Assembly (NCBI GenBank): GCA_050084515.1
Contig: CM114274.1
Span: 248,001-312,000 of the forward strand
Direction: 5' to 3'
Source: Blasia pusilla
Taxonomy: Eukaryota > Marchantiophyta > Marchantiopsida > Blasiales
Length of the DNA stretch: 64,000 nucleotides
In this document: piece after piece, positions 45,681-57,156 of the stretch
Layout: each line of letters begins with the position of its first letter
Position numbering within the stretch: the first letter of the stretch is position 1
Notes under the pieces: model-generated
What the model was told of the DNA's origin: nothing
The model's input: the letters and a program-made list of their open reading frames with translations, nothing else
Databases searched by the model: none
Made by a program: the position numbers and the translations under genes

Positions 45681-46559
45681 GATAAGAGGAGAGGAAGAGA
45701 GGAGAGAGGAGAGAGGAAGATATTGGAAACCCCTAGGGCTCTTTTGGTTTGAAGAGAGTTTTCGACAGGCTGGAGAGAGGAAAGTTTTAACAAGTTGAAA
45801 AGGCAATTTTTTTCCAAAAAAAATCCGTTGGATTGAAGAGAGGAAACTTTTTGTGTGAATTTGTTTGCACTTTTTTGCTCAGTTATTAAGCAGTCCCACA
45901 AATTTTTTTTCCTCTTCCATATTTTGGCAACCCATCTGAGTCTGACCAGTTGCAAATTGCACAAAATTTTCAAAACTGAAAAATCAGTGGAATCATAAGT
46001 GTGGAACCAATCACTTTTTCCATCCAAGGTCTGGAAACAATCTATCATTTGCCCCGCGCTGAATAGAGTTCAAGCTCAAAGTGAAGGTTCTTGAAAAATG
46101 AAAGTACAATCTAAAACCTCATTTTGCATCCTCAAAGTGGTTTGTTTAAAATACTTTGCACTTCTTTGAGGGATAGAATTGGTTGGTGGATTCCTTATCC
46201 TACCTCCGACTCTCTTAAAACTACCAGCAACACATAGTACATGTGCTTACAAGGGAAATACCTTTTGCCAGTTGTCTCTCTTTGGACAAAGTCATCACAT
46301 GAACATGTGGGAAAGCAACAGATGTACCACATACACCCCTGTGACACTTGAATTTATAGTGTTGTTCCTGACCCAATACATCCTTCCTATTCCATTGCCA
46401 CTCAAGACATCTTTCGTGGCGATGATCTCCATTTTTGCCTCCTGAGCTGATGCAATTCGCTTTGCTCTCTCCATCGTTGGCCTACACATTATGTTTCTCT
46501 TCACCCCATTTCTAGACTCAAACAGAAATAGTGGATTGAGATCATCCACCTTCTCTGGG
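45681..46559. other. No recognisable gene
   Basis: Purine-rich patch to about 45800, then mixed DNA. A minus-strand frame 46549-46295 (84 codons) shows no domain I can name. Ends where the large inverted repeat begins. Confidence 0.35.
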
Positions 46560-46658
46560 TAAAAAAAAACCTCCTCTTCCCTGGGGGCGAGAAAAAAGGA
46601 GACATCATAAGACCACTACAAACATTTTTCCATCACTCTCCATGTGAGCCTTAGTTTC

Positions 46659-46860
46659 TTAACATTCCCTGTCTCGGTCAACAAAAATCAGTGCCCTTGG
46701 TATTTTTGTTGGAAGACCATACGGATGCCAACCTCTCTTTTTGCAGGAATTGTTGCGTGCATCATGGCCTCCCCTAAATTGCCCCATAACCAACTTTGTG
46801 TTGGTTATGAATGGTGTCTGCTCAAGACCAACTTTGTGAAATGTGAACACATCAGATCCT
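46659..46860 (-). other. Conserved coding-like segment at the L arm end
   Basis: Minus-strand frame includes FTFHKVGLEQTPFITN and KLVMGQFRGGHDA, preserved with few changes in the other arm at 63636-63815. Conservation of the reading frame hints at an exon, but I do not recognise it. May simply reflect recent duplication. Confidence 0.25.
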
Positions 46861-47391
46861 AAGGCTGAGAAACCGAGAAGCTGCACCCCTCCCAACTCAT
46901 AAGAAAGCTCACCATAAGAGAGGAAAGAGTTTTAGAAGTGATTTTCTTCCACCCTGCACCCACGACGATCTAACAGGTTGGGAATCCGAAATGGCAATCC
47001 GACAGGTATTAGGAATCCTGCACATCTTAGACAAGAAAAGAAGCCTACAACTGGTTTGACGAATGAAGGGGAACGAGCCAAAAGTCAAGAAGCCCGCCAC
47101 AATGCGTCAGAAGTTGGTCTCACCGGGATAGAGTCCGATCACTCAAGCAGTCAACCTGTCGGAATCCGACACGTTGCCTGGACATGGTAAAAAAGTTGCA
47201 GTGGGCAAAAAGCAAAAAGTTGGAACCCATCGGAATCATACGGGTTCCAGAATTGTAATTCTGAGTAGCTAAAAGAACACAATCCACAAGTCCAAAAAAA
47301 TATTCCAGCAAACTTTTACAAACACCATTATGGGTTGAAAAAATCTCGTCCTTTATAACCTCCGAAGGAACCTCGGAAATGTACATTTCAC

Positions 47392-47713
47392 CTAGTCTAT
47401 GATTTCTTCAGCTTCGTCATCTACAAATTTACTCCTAACTCTCCTCGGTGACAGTACCAAAGGAATGTCTTGGGATACAAGTGGCTCCTCTGGCTGATTG
47501 TAGACAGGGATAAAAAATGTTGGCGAATTCGAGAGCCTTGGCCCCCCCCCTAGGTACACCATAACGGTCCCATGTAACCTGTCTCGAGTCCCACCGCCTT
47601 CCTCGGCAGTATACCTTGTATGCTCTGCAATGTGACACCCATCCAGTATCAATATCTGCTCCGTCCCCGGTAATACCATTATGGCAATCGCACAGGTAGT
47701 AGGAATACAACAC
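47392..47713 (-). pseudogene. Downstream unit L: second terminal exon of the same family
   Basis: Two overlapping frames joined by a C run around 47545-47553 (nine bases): DGxxHIDTGWVSHCRAYKVYCRGRRWDSRQVTWDRYG in one, and IPVYNQPEEPLVSQDIPLVLSPRRVRSKFVDDEAEEIID in the other. The acidic end FVDDEAEEIID resembles the end of exon 5 (EFFDDEAKDFI-x), so this looks like a tandem copy of the gene's 3' end. Its partner is 62706-63029. Function unknown. Confidence 0.4.
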
Positions 47714-48120
47714 GTCTGAGAGAAGAAAAGAAGCCTACGCCTGCCTTTACGAGTTGAGGGGAAGATGCCAAGGGAAGAAGCCCGCCAGACTGCCTTTTAA
47801 GTTGGACCAACAGGGAAAGAGTCCGATCAGGAAACCTGTCGGAATCCGACAGGTTGCCTGGAAGTGGTAGAAAGGGTGCAGTGGTCAAAAAGTGAAAAGT
47901 TGCAAGCAGGAGAAATCCGACGTGTTGCAGTGGTCATAAAGTGAAAAGTTGCAAGCAGGAGAAATCCTACGGGTTGCAAAATAGAAGTCCGCGGAGTACA
48001 TAGACGATCACATTCGAAAAGACAAAAAATGTTCAGCAAACTTTTACAAGCACCACCATCGATCGAAAAAATCTTCTGCTTTATATCATCGGGAAAAAAG
48101 CTCGAAATTGTACATTTGAT

Positions 48121-48160
48121 CTATTCTATGAAATCTTTTGCCTCATCATCAAAAAACTCC
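48121..48160 (-). pseudogene. Copy L, exon 5 (acidic tail)
   Basis: After a GTGAGT donor at 48210-48205 and an acceptor TAG at 48163-48161, 40 nt encode EEFFDDEAKDFIE and a TAG stop at 48123-48121. The splice phase fits exon 4 (DDDE joined to EFFDD). The same structure occurs in copy R. Confidence 0.6.
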
Positions 48161-48210
48161 CTACTCCAAACGCTGCAGTCAAGCTGGGTCATTGAGTTCT
48201 TTGAACTCAC

Positions 48211-48707
48211 TCGTCATCGTCCGAGAGCTCTTGCAAAATCACTTTCGGCCTTGCCCTCCCGATTTTGGGAATGGTTGGAAGTGACGATGGAGTCACTACC
48301 AAGGGTGGGTTTGGAACCGGAGCTCTCGGCCGTGGAGAGTTGTACGCCCCAACGAGCCTTTCGTATTTTGCCTTTGCCTCCTTGCAAAGGTCAAACAGTT
48401 CTTGCCTTCCCTCGAGGCAGAGAATGTTCCTGCCACTATGCCAGACGCCTTTGATACTTGCCCCTGAAAATCCCACTAAGTCGAACACCAAGTCACCCGG
48501 CCTTGAGCAGAGCTCGATGAGCGTCTGCATCGGTCGGCAACTTTTCCCTTCCTCCCGAAGTGGGTATCTTGTCTTGCATGTAAATTCCGGGGAATTGTAC
48601 AAACTATCTAAGTGTACCCATCGAGCATGGATCCACAGGATCCTGGATCTTGAACACCGGAAATTGTGCTGGGCGAACGGGAAGCGACACGTAGGGGAGT
48701 GGTCCAT
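48211..48707 (-). pseudogene. Copy L, exon 4: C-terminal half of the methyltransferase-like domain
   Basis: Starts after an AG acceptor at ATG 48707. The first about 45 residues are frameshifted against copy R. The rest reads LIELCSRPGDLVFDLVGFSG and SGRNILCLEGRQELFDLCKEA, matching the order of motifs X and I of beta-class DNA N4/N6 amino-methyltransferases (lI..cs.pGdlVlDpF.GSG ... gRn.igiE). The SAM-binding DPFxGSG is altered to DLVGFSG. Followed by a Pro-rich linker and LSDDDE, continuing into exon 5. Confidence 0.62.
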
Positions 48708-48799
48708 CAGTAAATCAGCATGTTGGAAACAATGTCAAGCAACTAAAGAAGTCGGCTTGAGAACATTTTCAATTCATCGACTTTGGATCAACTCAGCCG

Positions 48800-49025
48800 G
48801 AGTCGGCGGGTTGTTTTGTCGGACCAACCCGTCGCCTTCCGACGGGTTGGTCACGGACTAAAACAACCCGTCGGGCCGCTATTAGACGGATTGCAGCTTT
48901 CCGGAAACACAGGGAAAAACCAAAAGCAACTGCAGCCCGTCGGGTTCCGACGGGTTGCAGGTACACCGCGGTTTTCCCTGTGTATGTGGGAAAGATGCAA
49001 CCCGTCAGAAATCCACGGGTTGCTC
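48800..49025. repeat. Palindrome cluster in intron 3 of copy L
   Basis: Contains at least five GC-rich palindromes with the arm CAACCCGTCG, including ones with centre GCCTT (48826-48850) and GGGTT (about 48933-48960). The same centres occur in inverted order in copy R intron 3 (61411-61437 and 61533-61560), confirming the inverted repeat. Confidence 0.85.
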
Positions 49026-49140
49026 ACGGACAAAAAAAAACGGAGATTGACACTCATTATACTCACTCGACGGAGATGAACACTCATTATACACATCATT
49101 AAAATATAATTGAGATTATAGTACAGGAATTGAGCCTTAC

Positions 49141-51144
49141 CCGAATCTGACTCGTCGCGGATCGGAGTGGGTACTCATTTTATATGATCCACGATTGCGC
49201 CGTCCTCCACTTGAGCAACCTCTTGACGCACTGGAGGTTGAAGAGCTCGTCCTCGCTCCCTCCAGTCAACACCAAGAAGCAACCCCTATCACTCAAATAG
49301 GCGTCTGCAAAGGAGAACAATAGCGCAATCTGGTCATAAGAGAGCCGCACATTCCACTCAAGTACCTCGTCCGACGGATTCTCGCCCCAAAGTCGCAACC
49401 TCGAGGGCAGATCAGCGATCAAGAGATCCACCGCAACCTCTTTGACCACTCCATTCACCGTCCAGGCAGCGTGCGCGTTTCGTTGGAGCTTCCGTCCCAG
49501 CGTTGTTAATTTATCGATGGCTGGTGTCGACGCTTGAGAACTGAAGCTCTTCACCTCATCCGAAAGGAGTGAATCGAAGGAGGACGCTTGTCAGTCGTTG
49601 TTTTCTGCGTGTCTTCCCAAGGATGATGGATGTATTCTCCTTGGGACAACCCTGGCACCTCTCGCTTCCGCTTCTCCCGACTCTGCGGACGGCTTGTCGA
49701 GGTCTCTATGACCTCAGACTCTGGTGGGGTTTTTTTCGCCGAGGACCTGGTCCGACCCTCTCTCCATGCTTGCCCAGACGATTCCGCCTCTGGCCTTGAA
49801 TCTTCAGCCTCTCTTTGGGAAGACTCGGCCTCTGAATTTTTCTCTCCCTCGCCTTGCCTTTGAGACCCGTGGATTTGTCTCTGGTCATGCGGACCTTGAA
49901 GCCAACTCGGCTATCTCGTGGGCCTGCTCTTCGCATCTCCTTCAAGAAGTCTTCAGCCGACGAAATTGGGGATGTCGTCTTGTCCCGAGGCCCCTTTGCA
50001 TCATGAAGCACTCGTAAATCCTTATCGGTGATGTCTTGAGGGTCGTTGAAGTCGAGCCAAATGGGGCAATTCTCCACCTCCCAATCGGACATGTGTTGCC
50101 CCATCTCCATGTCGTACATGGAGAATGTCTCTGCATCCGCGGCGAAGCCCACAATTTCAAGGCTACCGGTAATTTTCCCCACGCACTGCATTCTTACACT
50201 GGACGAGATACCTGAAGATCATCCGTTGGGCAGCTTTTAGTCGAACAAAATCGGCCGTCTGCTCCTGTAGATCTCGCTTCTTCTTCACTTGATCTCGTTT
50301 GTTCCCCTCTACTTCTTCGTCAAGCTCTACCTGAGGGAGGACGCAAACCTTGAACATGGTCTTGAATCCTGGGTTTTTGGTTGGTTTGTCCCGGATGTCG
50401 TCGAGCCAAACCTCGAAATCTCCAGATCTTTCAAGGTTTGCTTCATCCGAGATGGGCTCTAATCTTTCGAGCTCGCTGCGGCACCGTCCAACACGGACTT
50501 CCCGATAACCCGCAATGTATCCCAGAACGACCATTCGCGTAGCCAGTGGGAGATCACTGTATCGGACACACCCGGAGGATGGTGTGCCGCCCTCTTCTAG
50601 GCCTTTGTGCCCTCGAGACTGATTTTCATCAATCGGATCCTCCTAAACTCGCTTATGCCGGACAACGCAAACCAATGCACGCGATCCAGGGACACTTTCT
50701 CCCCAATCCGACCATGCGGATCTTCATCCCTTTTCTGTTGGCGCTTGATAATCGCCTTGGCTCCTTGTAGAACTCCGGACCAAGTTCGGGGTTGAGAATC
50801 TTGATGTATTGCTGCATCTTGCTCGCCGTGTTTTTTTAGTTGCCGCAAAATCTGCAGCTTGGATGAATTTCGCCAGGCGTAGATACCTTCTCCCTCCGCT
50901 CGGCTCGATCCAAGTAACGCTTTTCTTGCGGCCTATATCTTCGACCAGCAAAGGATGGTTCTGGCTGCATCTTGGGAAATAAACTTATTTGCCCAAGTTT
51001 TTTTTAATCTGAGCACCCTTTGCAAGCATCGATTGACAAGGGCATCGCCAAGAACCCCATGTACTCTCCCGGTGCGTCGTAAGCACCTTCCTCACCCGAT
51101 CGCGATCCCGATCCGGTGGTGGGTGACATTCCTCCAATACAATC
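49141..51144 (-). pseudogene. Copy L, exon 3: helical middle, charged linker and methyltransferase motif IV
   Basis: Acceptor AG before GATTGTATTGG at 51144; donor CGG|GTAAGG at 49141. Decayed frames: 50848-50597 (RKRDEDPHGRIGEKVSLDRVHW-type), 50534-50163 (DDIRDKPTKNPGFKTMFKV), 50191-49706 (YDMEMGQHMSDWEVENCPIWLDFND, then a basic low-complexity linker) and 49554-49180 (the methyltransferase N-terminal half: DLLIADLPS at about 49422-49402, then LSYDQIALLFSFADAYLSDRGCFLVLTGG). ADLPS stands where beta-class enzymes have the catalytic DPPY. Upstream exons 1-2 are absent from L: homology ends in intron 2 at 51567. Confidence 0.62.
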
Positions 51145-51154
51145 CTCGCACATC

Positions 51155-51590
51155 CAAACTCAACCCGTCAGGAAATTACATGGGTTCCTGCAACCCGTCG
51201 GACTCCGACGGGTCGTCATAGCTCAAGGTCAGATTCTAGCAACGAGCTAAATGATGCAACCCGTCGGAGTCTGACGGATTGCATTCAGATTTGCTAATGC
51301 TGGTTTCAACCCGTCGGACTCGGCGGGTTGTGCAATCAACATACTAACGTGAACATAGCAACCCGTCGGAGTCCGACAGGTTGCACAATTGAATGTAAAC
51401 TTGCAATTTGACGCGAAATTTGGGGAACCAACTTCCGAATGCAACCCGTCGGACTCTGACGGGTTGATTTCGGCCAAAAATAGTTTCGAGGCAAGCAACC
51501 CGTCGGACTCCGACGGGTTGCTTTGGGGAAAAAACCTTCTAAACCTGCAGTCAATCGAACAACTCGTCGCCCTCCAACGGGTTGCGCAAG
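51155..51590. repeat. Palindrome cluster, intron 2 of copy L up to the inversion junction
   Basis: Eight palindromes, including a perfect 27-mer at 51495-51521 (arms GCAACCCGTCGGA, one central base). Spacing 40-90 bp. The spacer text matches copy R intron 2 in reverse (58840-59160) up to about 51567. Confidence 0.88.
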
Positions 51591-52425
51591 GACCTCGCCT
51601 TGTGGTGCAGCGAGCCAGCCAGACTCCGACGACTTGCACGGGAAGCCCTCGTTCTTAACCCTTGATGAGGGAAGCGTGCAACCCAACGGTCTCCGACGGA
51701 TTGCCCAAGATACGTCCCGTTCCCGTCCCAAACACAGCGGAGGCGCGCAACATGTCGGTCTCCGACGGGTTGCGCAGGTACCTCGCGTTCTTTTCCAAAG
51801 ACGACGGAGGCGCTCAACCCGTCGGTCTCCGAGGGATTGCTCGCGCACATGGCGACGTACCCAGGATGGCGGAGGCATGCAACATGTCGGTCTCCAACGG
51901 GTTGCGCGTGTACCTCGAGTTCTTTTCCGAATACGACGGAGGCGCTCAACACGTCGATCTCTGACGGGTTGCTCGCGCACGTGGCGACGTACCCAGGATG
52001 GCGGAGCCGCGCAACCTCTCGGACTCCAATGGGTTTCCATTTTTCACGTCTGGACTTCCGTAACATCCGGCACGTCGCCGTCGAAAGGACGACGGGACCC
52101 AACGGTCAGCCCAACGGCTAGAAAAGTATAAATAGGGCAGAAATCGCTCATTTCCGGTTTCTCATTTCGCGATCTTCATTCCTCACTCTCCCGCGCAGCA
52201 GCTGATCAGATACGAAGGGGCATTTCACACGGCGACACATCCCGAGTCGATAGGAGGGAACGAGAGCGAGACCGTTCGACGCAACGACAGCAAGACGGTT
52301 CGACCGAGCGATCGCGGGACGATTCGAGCTACCCATCAAGGCGATTCAAGCTCCCATCTCGACATCAGCAAGGCGACTGATCAAGGGATTCGTCGTGGAC
52401 ATAGGTGGAGGCATTTCCGGAAAAA
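51568..52425 (+). promoter_or_regulatory. Copy M 5' flank with palindromes and TATA box
   Basis: From 51568 the sequence matches the copy R 5' flank (about 56425-57156). At least seven palindromic units lie between 51610 and 52035, many with centre GTCTC. A TATA box TATAAATAG is at 52127-52135 in the context GGCTAGAAAAGTATAAATAGGG, also present in copy R at 56866-56874. The 290 bp between TATA and ATG would be the 5' UTR, containing short repeats such as AGACGGTTCGAC. Confidence 0.6.
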
Positions 52426-53054
52426 ATGACGAGGAAAAAATCACAAGCCAACAAGTCTGGGAGCTTCACTCCGAAGTCCATTAGGACTCCTGCGTCAGCT
52501 TCTCCTTGGCCTCGTTTGGCAAATGAAATTAGGCAGCAGGAAATTGAGGAGCGGGAAAGGGAAGCAGAGATGCACAACCAAGTGCTTCTTGCGAGACGTG
52601 TTCAAGAGGTGCTAGATAAACAGAACGCAGAGGCTGAGACGTCGCAGGCCTTGAAGAAAAGGATCGCCGATTTAAAAGAGAGAAAAGAAGCGCCTGGACG
52701 CTGGCGTCGGTGAGGAGGGCAGAATTGGCTCAAGCGAGGAGGGAAAAAGGGATAGCCATTGACGATAGCCCAGCCCGTCCAACCGCAATTGTTGAGATGC
52801 GGGAAATGTCCCCCACGAAGTCCGGGGACACAATCAACATAGTGGAAACGCCAGAAGTTGAAATCGATGACGACGAGGTCATGAGGACCGCTAAGCGTGG
52901 AGATGGTGGACATGGCGAAGAAGCCGGAGAGCGGTCATTTCGACTCGGCCCGGCGGAGGACATCGACCTCTATCGGATCGACGAGTTCCCGGTCGATTTG
53001 CGACCATCTCTCGACAAGTTAGCTGGTCAAGAAACCGACCCCATTTTCGAGTGG
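52426..53054 (+). pseudogene. Copy M, exon 1: coiled-coil N-terminus
   Basis: ATG 52426 (MTRKKSQANKSGSF), the same start as copy R. Encodes a Lys/Ser-rich head, a long Glu/Arg-rich coiled coil and an acidic segment. Small insertions near 52672 and 52697 shift the frame (stop at 52711-52713); it resumes at 52710-53054 and ends at donor GG|GTATGA. A Thr-Pro-rich start and basic stretch fit a nuclear protein. Frameshifts make it non-functional as sequenced. Confidence 0.6.
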
Positions 53055-53144
53055 GTATGAGAGGTTCTGAGTTTTTTGAATTATGTGAATTGCAATTCAT
53101 TGGTATTTCACTGTAGCTTATTCCTCTTGTCCCGGTTTTGACAG

Positions 53145-53617
53145 GTGGTAAAGCTGATGGCACTCATGGAGGGCCACAACGCCCCGAGGATTCCACTCTG
53201 CCGATTGCGGACAATGGAATACGTCCGCGAAATTCAGTCCGACGAGGACATCGCAAAGCTAAAACAATCGGCGGCGACAACATCCTACGTCGACAGCTTT
53301 CCTCCCTTCTATGTTCAGCCTTACGACGAGCATGGAACCCAAGCTCTGGTTACCGAGGAGGACTTGGAAAAGCTCGACACATTCTGGAGGATGCGAGACC
53401 AGGATTTCAGAAGGCAAGTTGAGGGCACAAAATTCTGTTGGATGAGGAATCTGCATTTCTTCATCTGAGATGGAAATCACAGGTTCATGGCGTGGACCAA
53501 GTTTGCGGAGGAGCGGCCCAACTCATTGGAGGCACATTTCTGCGTGAAGGCAGTGGTCCTTCAACCATACCCTCATCACATGGCGACGGTGGAGATGGCA
53601 ATGCATGCCATGAACAC
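53145..53617 (+). pseudogene. Copy M, exon 2: ParB/sulfiredoxin-like domain with a stop
   Basis: Acceptor GACAG at 53140-53144; donor ACAC|GTGAGT at 53618. The frame reads IPLCRLRTMEYVREIQSDEDIAKLK ... NFPPFYVQPYD ... WMRNLHFFI, then TGA (53466-53468), then DGNHRFMAWAKFAEERPNS and continues open to the donor. The pattern (P-x-x-x-L at the start, a strand ending near PPFYVQP, and FxI-x-DGNHR-xx-AW) is that of the ParB-like nuclease/sulfiredoxin superfamily. The TGA is at the same codon in copy R. Confidence 0.62.
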
Positions 53618-53635
53618 GTGAGTATCTTTAACACT

Positions 53636-54175
53636 TTCGCAACTCGTCGGACTCCGACAAGTTGCTCGATTGATGAATGGGTTAGGTTTGTTTTTTCCGA
53701 AAGCAACTCGTCGCACTCCGACGGGTTGCTCGACTGCACGCTTTTTCGGATGTTTTTTTAAGATTGCAACTCGTCGGACTCCGACGACTTGTTTGATTGA
53801 CCATAGATTTAACTTGTTTTTGGCCCAAAGCAAACCGTCAGAGTCCGACGGGTTGCTCGACAGGCCGCCTTGTGAGGATGTTTTTTGAAGAATGCAACTC
53901 GTCGGACTCCGACGAGTTGTTCGAGTGACTGCACGTTTAGAAGGTTTTTTCCCCAAAGCAATCCGTCGGAGTCCGACGGGTTGCTTGCCTCGAAACTATT
54001 TTTGGCTAAAATCAACTCGAGCAGCTCGTCGGAGTCCGACGAGTTGCATTCTTCAAAAAACATCCTGACAAGGTGGCCTATCGAGCAACCCGTCAGACTC
54101 CGACGGTTTGCTTACCAGGCATTAGCAAATCTGAATGAAATCCGTCGGACTCCCACGGGTTGCATCATTTAGCTC
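53636..54175. repeat. Palindrome array in intron 2 of copy M
   Basis: About nine palindromes at roughly 60-70 bp spacing, alternating CAACTCGTCGG and CAA(A/C)CCGTCGG arms, with spacers such as GGATGTTTTTTGAAGAATG and TTTTTGGCCCAAAG. Confidence 0.9.
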
Positions 54176-54210
54176 GTTGCTAGAATCCGACCTTGAGTTT
54201 GGATGTGCAG

Positions 54211-56066
54211 GATTGTATCGGAGGGGAATGTCACCCACCACTGGATCTAGGACTGCGATTGGGTGAGGAAGGTGCTTACAACGCACCCGGGAGAGTTCAA
54301 GGGGTTCTTGGTCGATGCCCTCATCAATCAGATGCTTGCAAAGGGTGCTCACATTAAGAAGAAAACTTGGGCAAATAAGTTTATTTCTCAAGATGCACCC
54401 GTAACCATCCTTTACTGGTCGAAGATACAGCCGCAAGAAAAGCGCCGACCGAGCGAGCGGAGGGAGAAGGTATCTGCGTCTGAGCGCGCCAAATTCATCC
54501 AAGCTGCAGTATCTGCTGCAACGAAATACACGGCGAGCAAGATGCAGCGATACATCAACATTCTCAACCCCGAACTTGGTCCAGAGTTCTACAAGGAGCT
54601 GAAGGCGATTATCAAGCGCCATCGGAAGAGGGATGAAGACCCGCATGGTCGGATTGGGGAGAAAGTGTCGCTGGATCGCGTGCATTGGTTTGCGTTGTCC
54701 GGGATAAGCGAGTTTAGGAGGATACGACTGATGAAAATCAGTCTCGAGGGCATAGAGGCCCAGAAGAGGGTGGCACACCATCCTCCGGGTGTGTCCGATC
54801 CAGTGATCTCGCATTGGCTACGCGAATGGTCGTTCTGGGACGCGTTGCGGGTTATCGGGAAGTCCGCGGCCGACGGATCGCAAGCGGATCTCGAAGATTA
54901 GAGCCCATTCCACCGAAGCAAACCTTGAAAGTTCGAGATTTCGAGGTTTGGCTCGACGACATCCGGGACAAACCAACCAAAAACCCAGGATTCAAGACCA
55001 TGTTCAAGGTTTGCGTCCTCCCTCAGGCAGAGCTTGACGAAGAAGTAGAGGGGAACAAACGGGATCAAGCAAAGAAGAAGTGAGATCTACAGGAGCAGAC
55101 GGCCGATTCTGTTCGACTAAAAGTTGCCCAACGGATGGTCTTGTGTACCTCGTCGGTGTAAGAACGCAGTACGTGGGGAAAATTACCGGTAGCCTTGAAA
55201 TTGTGGGCTTCCGCCGGATGCGAAGACATTCTCCATGTATGACGTGGAGATGGGGCAGCACATGTCCGATTGGGAGGTGGAGAATTGCCCCATTTGGCTC
55301 GACTTCAACGACCTTGAAGACATCACGGATAGGGACTTACGAGTGCTTCATGATGCAGTGGCCTCAGGACAAGACGACATCCCCAATTTCGTCCAGCCTG
55401 AAGACTTCTTCGGAGGAGATGCAGAAGAGGAGGCCCACGAGATAGCTGAGTTGGCTTCCAAGGTCCGCACAGCCAAAGACAAATCCATAGCGGGTCTCAA
55501 AGGCAAGGCGAGGGGAGGGAAAAATTCCGAGGCCGAGTCTTCCCAAAGAGAGGCTGAAGATTCAAGGCCAGAGGCGGAATCGTCCGGACGAGCGGGGAGA
55601 GAGGGTCGGACCAGGTCCTCAGCGAAAAAAACCCCACCAGAGTCTGAGGTCATAGAAACCCCGACAAGCCATCCCCAGGCTAGGGAGAAGCGGAAGCGAG
55701 AGGTGCCCGGGTTGTCCTAGGAGAATACAGCCCATCACCTTGGGAAGACACAGACAAACAACGACCCGGACAAGCGTCCTCCTTCAGTTCACTCCTTTAC
55801 TGGATGAGCTGAAGAGCTTCGATTCTCAGCGTCGACACGCCATCGAAAAATTGACAATCTTGGGGACGGAAGCTCCAACGAAACGGGCACGCACGCCTGG
55901 GACGGTGAATGGAGTGGTGAAGAGGTTGCAAGTGGATCTCTTGATCTCCGATCTGCCCTCGGGGTTGCGACTTTGGGGCGAGAATCCGTCGGACGAGGTA
56001 CCTGAGTGGAATGTGCCGCTCTCTTATGACCAGATTGCAATTTTGTTCTCCTTTGCAGACGCCTAG
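54211..56066 (+). pseudogene. Copy M, exon 3, truncated in the methyltransferase domain
   Basis: Acceptor GTGCAG at 54205-54210. 54263-54901 encodes the helical middle (KKKTWANKFISQDAPVTILYWSK, RKRDEDPHGRIGEKVSLDRVHWFALSG, VISHWLREWSFWDALRVIGK). A one-base loss near 54893 shifts frame; TGA at 55081 (Arg CGA in relatives); 55235-55720 acidic and basic linker. 55740-56066 starts the methyltransferase half (LLISDLPSGLRLWGENPSD, LSYDQIAILFSFADA). Homology to R stops at about 56064, so motif X/I exons are missing: copy M is a 3'-truncated duplicate. Confidence 0.62.
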
Positions 56067-56167
56067 GTGACATTGTCTAACACAATGGATCCAATTCTAT
56101 AACAACACATTCAATTCTGTTGCAATGTGTTACCGGATTTGGGAAGCAGAGGGTTGCGAAGCACACT
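56067..56167. other. Unique junction DNA between copies M and R
   Basis: About 100 bp without homology to either copy, with an imperfect repeat around ACAATGGATCCAATTCT and ACACATTCAATTCTGTTGCAATG. No gene. Confidence 0.4.
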
Positions 56168-57156
56168 TCATTTTGTTGGAACCCGTCGGAGTCCTGGTAA
56201 CTCAAAAATTACCACAAGCTAACCGAAGCCTGCAACCTGTCGGCTTCGGACTGGTTGCACACTTCTGCCAAACATGGTCGAAGCGAGCAACCTCTCGCTC
56301 TCCGACGAGTTGCTCGAATACCGCTCCTTCTTGCCCGAAGATGCCGGAGGCGTGCAAACCGTATGTTCCCGACGAGTTCCGCGGGTGCCGCACCTATTTG
56401 CCCAAAGACGGCGAGGCGTGCAACCTGTCGCCCTCCAACGGGTTGCGCAAGGGCCTCGCCTTGTGATGCTTACATGAAGTGTGCAACCTGTCAGACTCCG
56501 ACGACTTGCGCAGGAAGCCCGCATTCTTAACCCTTGACAAGGGAAGCGTGCAACCCAACGGTCTCCGACGGATTTCCTGGGTACGTCCCGTTCCCGTCCC
56601 AAACACGGCGGAGGCGTGCAACATGTCGGTCTCCGACGGGTTGCGCAGGTACCTCGCGTTCTTTTCCGAAGACGACGGAGGTGCTCAACCCGTCGGTCTC
56701 CGACGGGTTGCTCGCGCACGTGACGACGTACCCAGGATGGCGGAGGCGCGCAACCTGTTGGACTCTGACGGGTTTCCATTTTTCACCTCCGGACTTCCGT
56801 ATCCTCCGGCACGTCGCCGTCGAACGGACGACGGGACCCAACAGCCAGCACAACGGCTAGAAAAGTATAAATAGGGCAGAAATCGCTCATTTCCGGTTTC
56901 TCATTTCGTGATCTTGATTCCTCACTCTCCCGCGCAGCAGCTGATCAGATACCAAGGGGCGTTTCACACAGCGAGTCATGGCAAGTCAATAGGAGGGAAC
57001 AAGTGCGAGACGGTTCGACCGAACGAGAGCAAGACGGTTCGACTAAACGATCACGAGACGATTCGAGCTACCCATCAAGGCGACTCATCTCGACATCAGC
57101 AAGGCGACTGATCAAGGGATTCATTGTGGACATAGGTGGAGGTATTTCCGGAAAAA
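56168..57156 (+). promoter_or_regulatory. Copy R 5' flank with palindromes and TATA box
   Basis: About ten palindromic units between 56168 and 56775, then CGGCTAGAAAAGTATAAATAGGG with the TATA box at 56866-56874 and a 282 bp leader to the ATG at 57157. The core promoter and leader are nearly the same as in copy M, while the palindrome-rich part is more variable. Confidence 0.6.

Larger units (their letters stand above)
46560..51567 (-). repeat. Left arm of a 5 kb inverted repeat (gene copy L)
   Basis: Reverse complement matches about 58.8-63.93 kb through coding and non-coding DNA. The outer limit is the AAAACCTCCTCTTCCCTGGG block (about 46565); its partner is the CCCAGGAAAAAGGAGGTTTT block at about 63904-63924. 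The inner limit is inside a palindrome at about 51567. Spacer between the arms about 7.2 kb. Confidence 0.85.

Noticed and set aside
46295-46549. A transposase or gag fragment left of the inverted repeat
   Set aside because: The 84-codon minus frame shows no recognisable motif and no neighbouring support.
51247-52131. Long frames of 100-234 aa rich in Arg, Cys and Trp over the palindrome regions (also 56219-56860, 58638-59017)
   Set aside because: They translate the repeated palindrome and lie in introns and 5' flanks between recognised exons. Frames on both strands are equally long, typical of GC-rich repeats.
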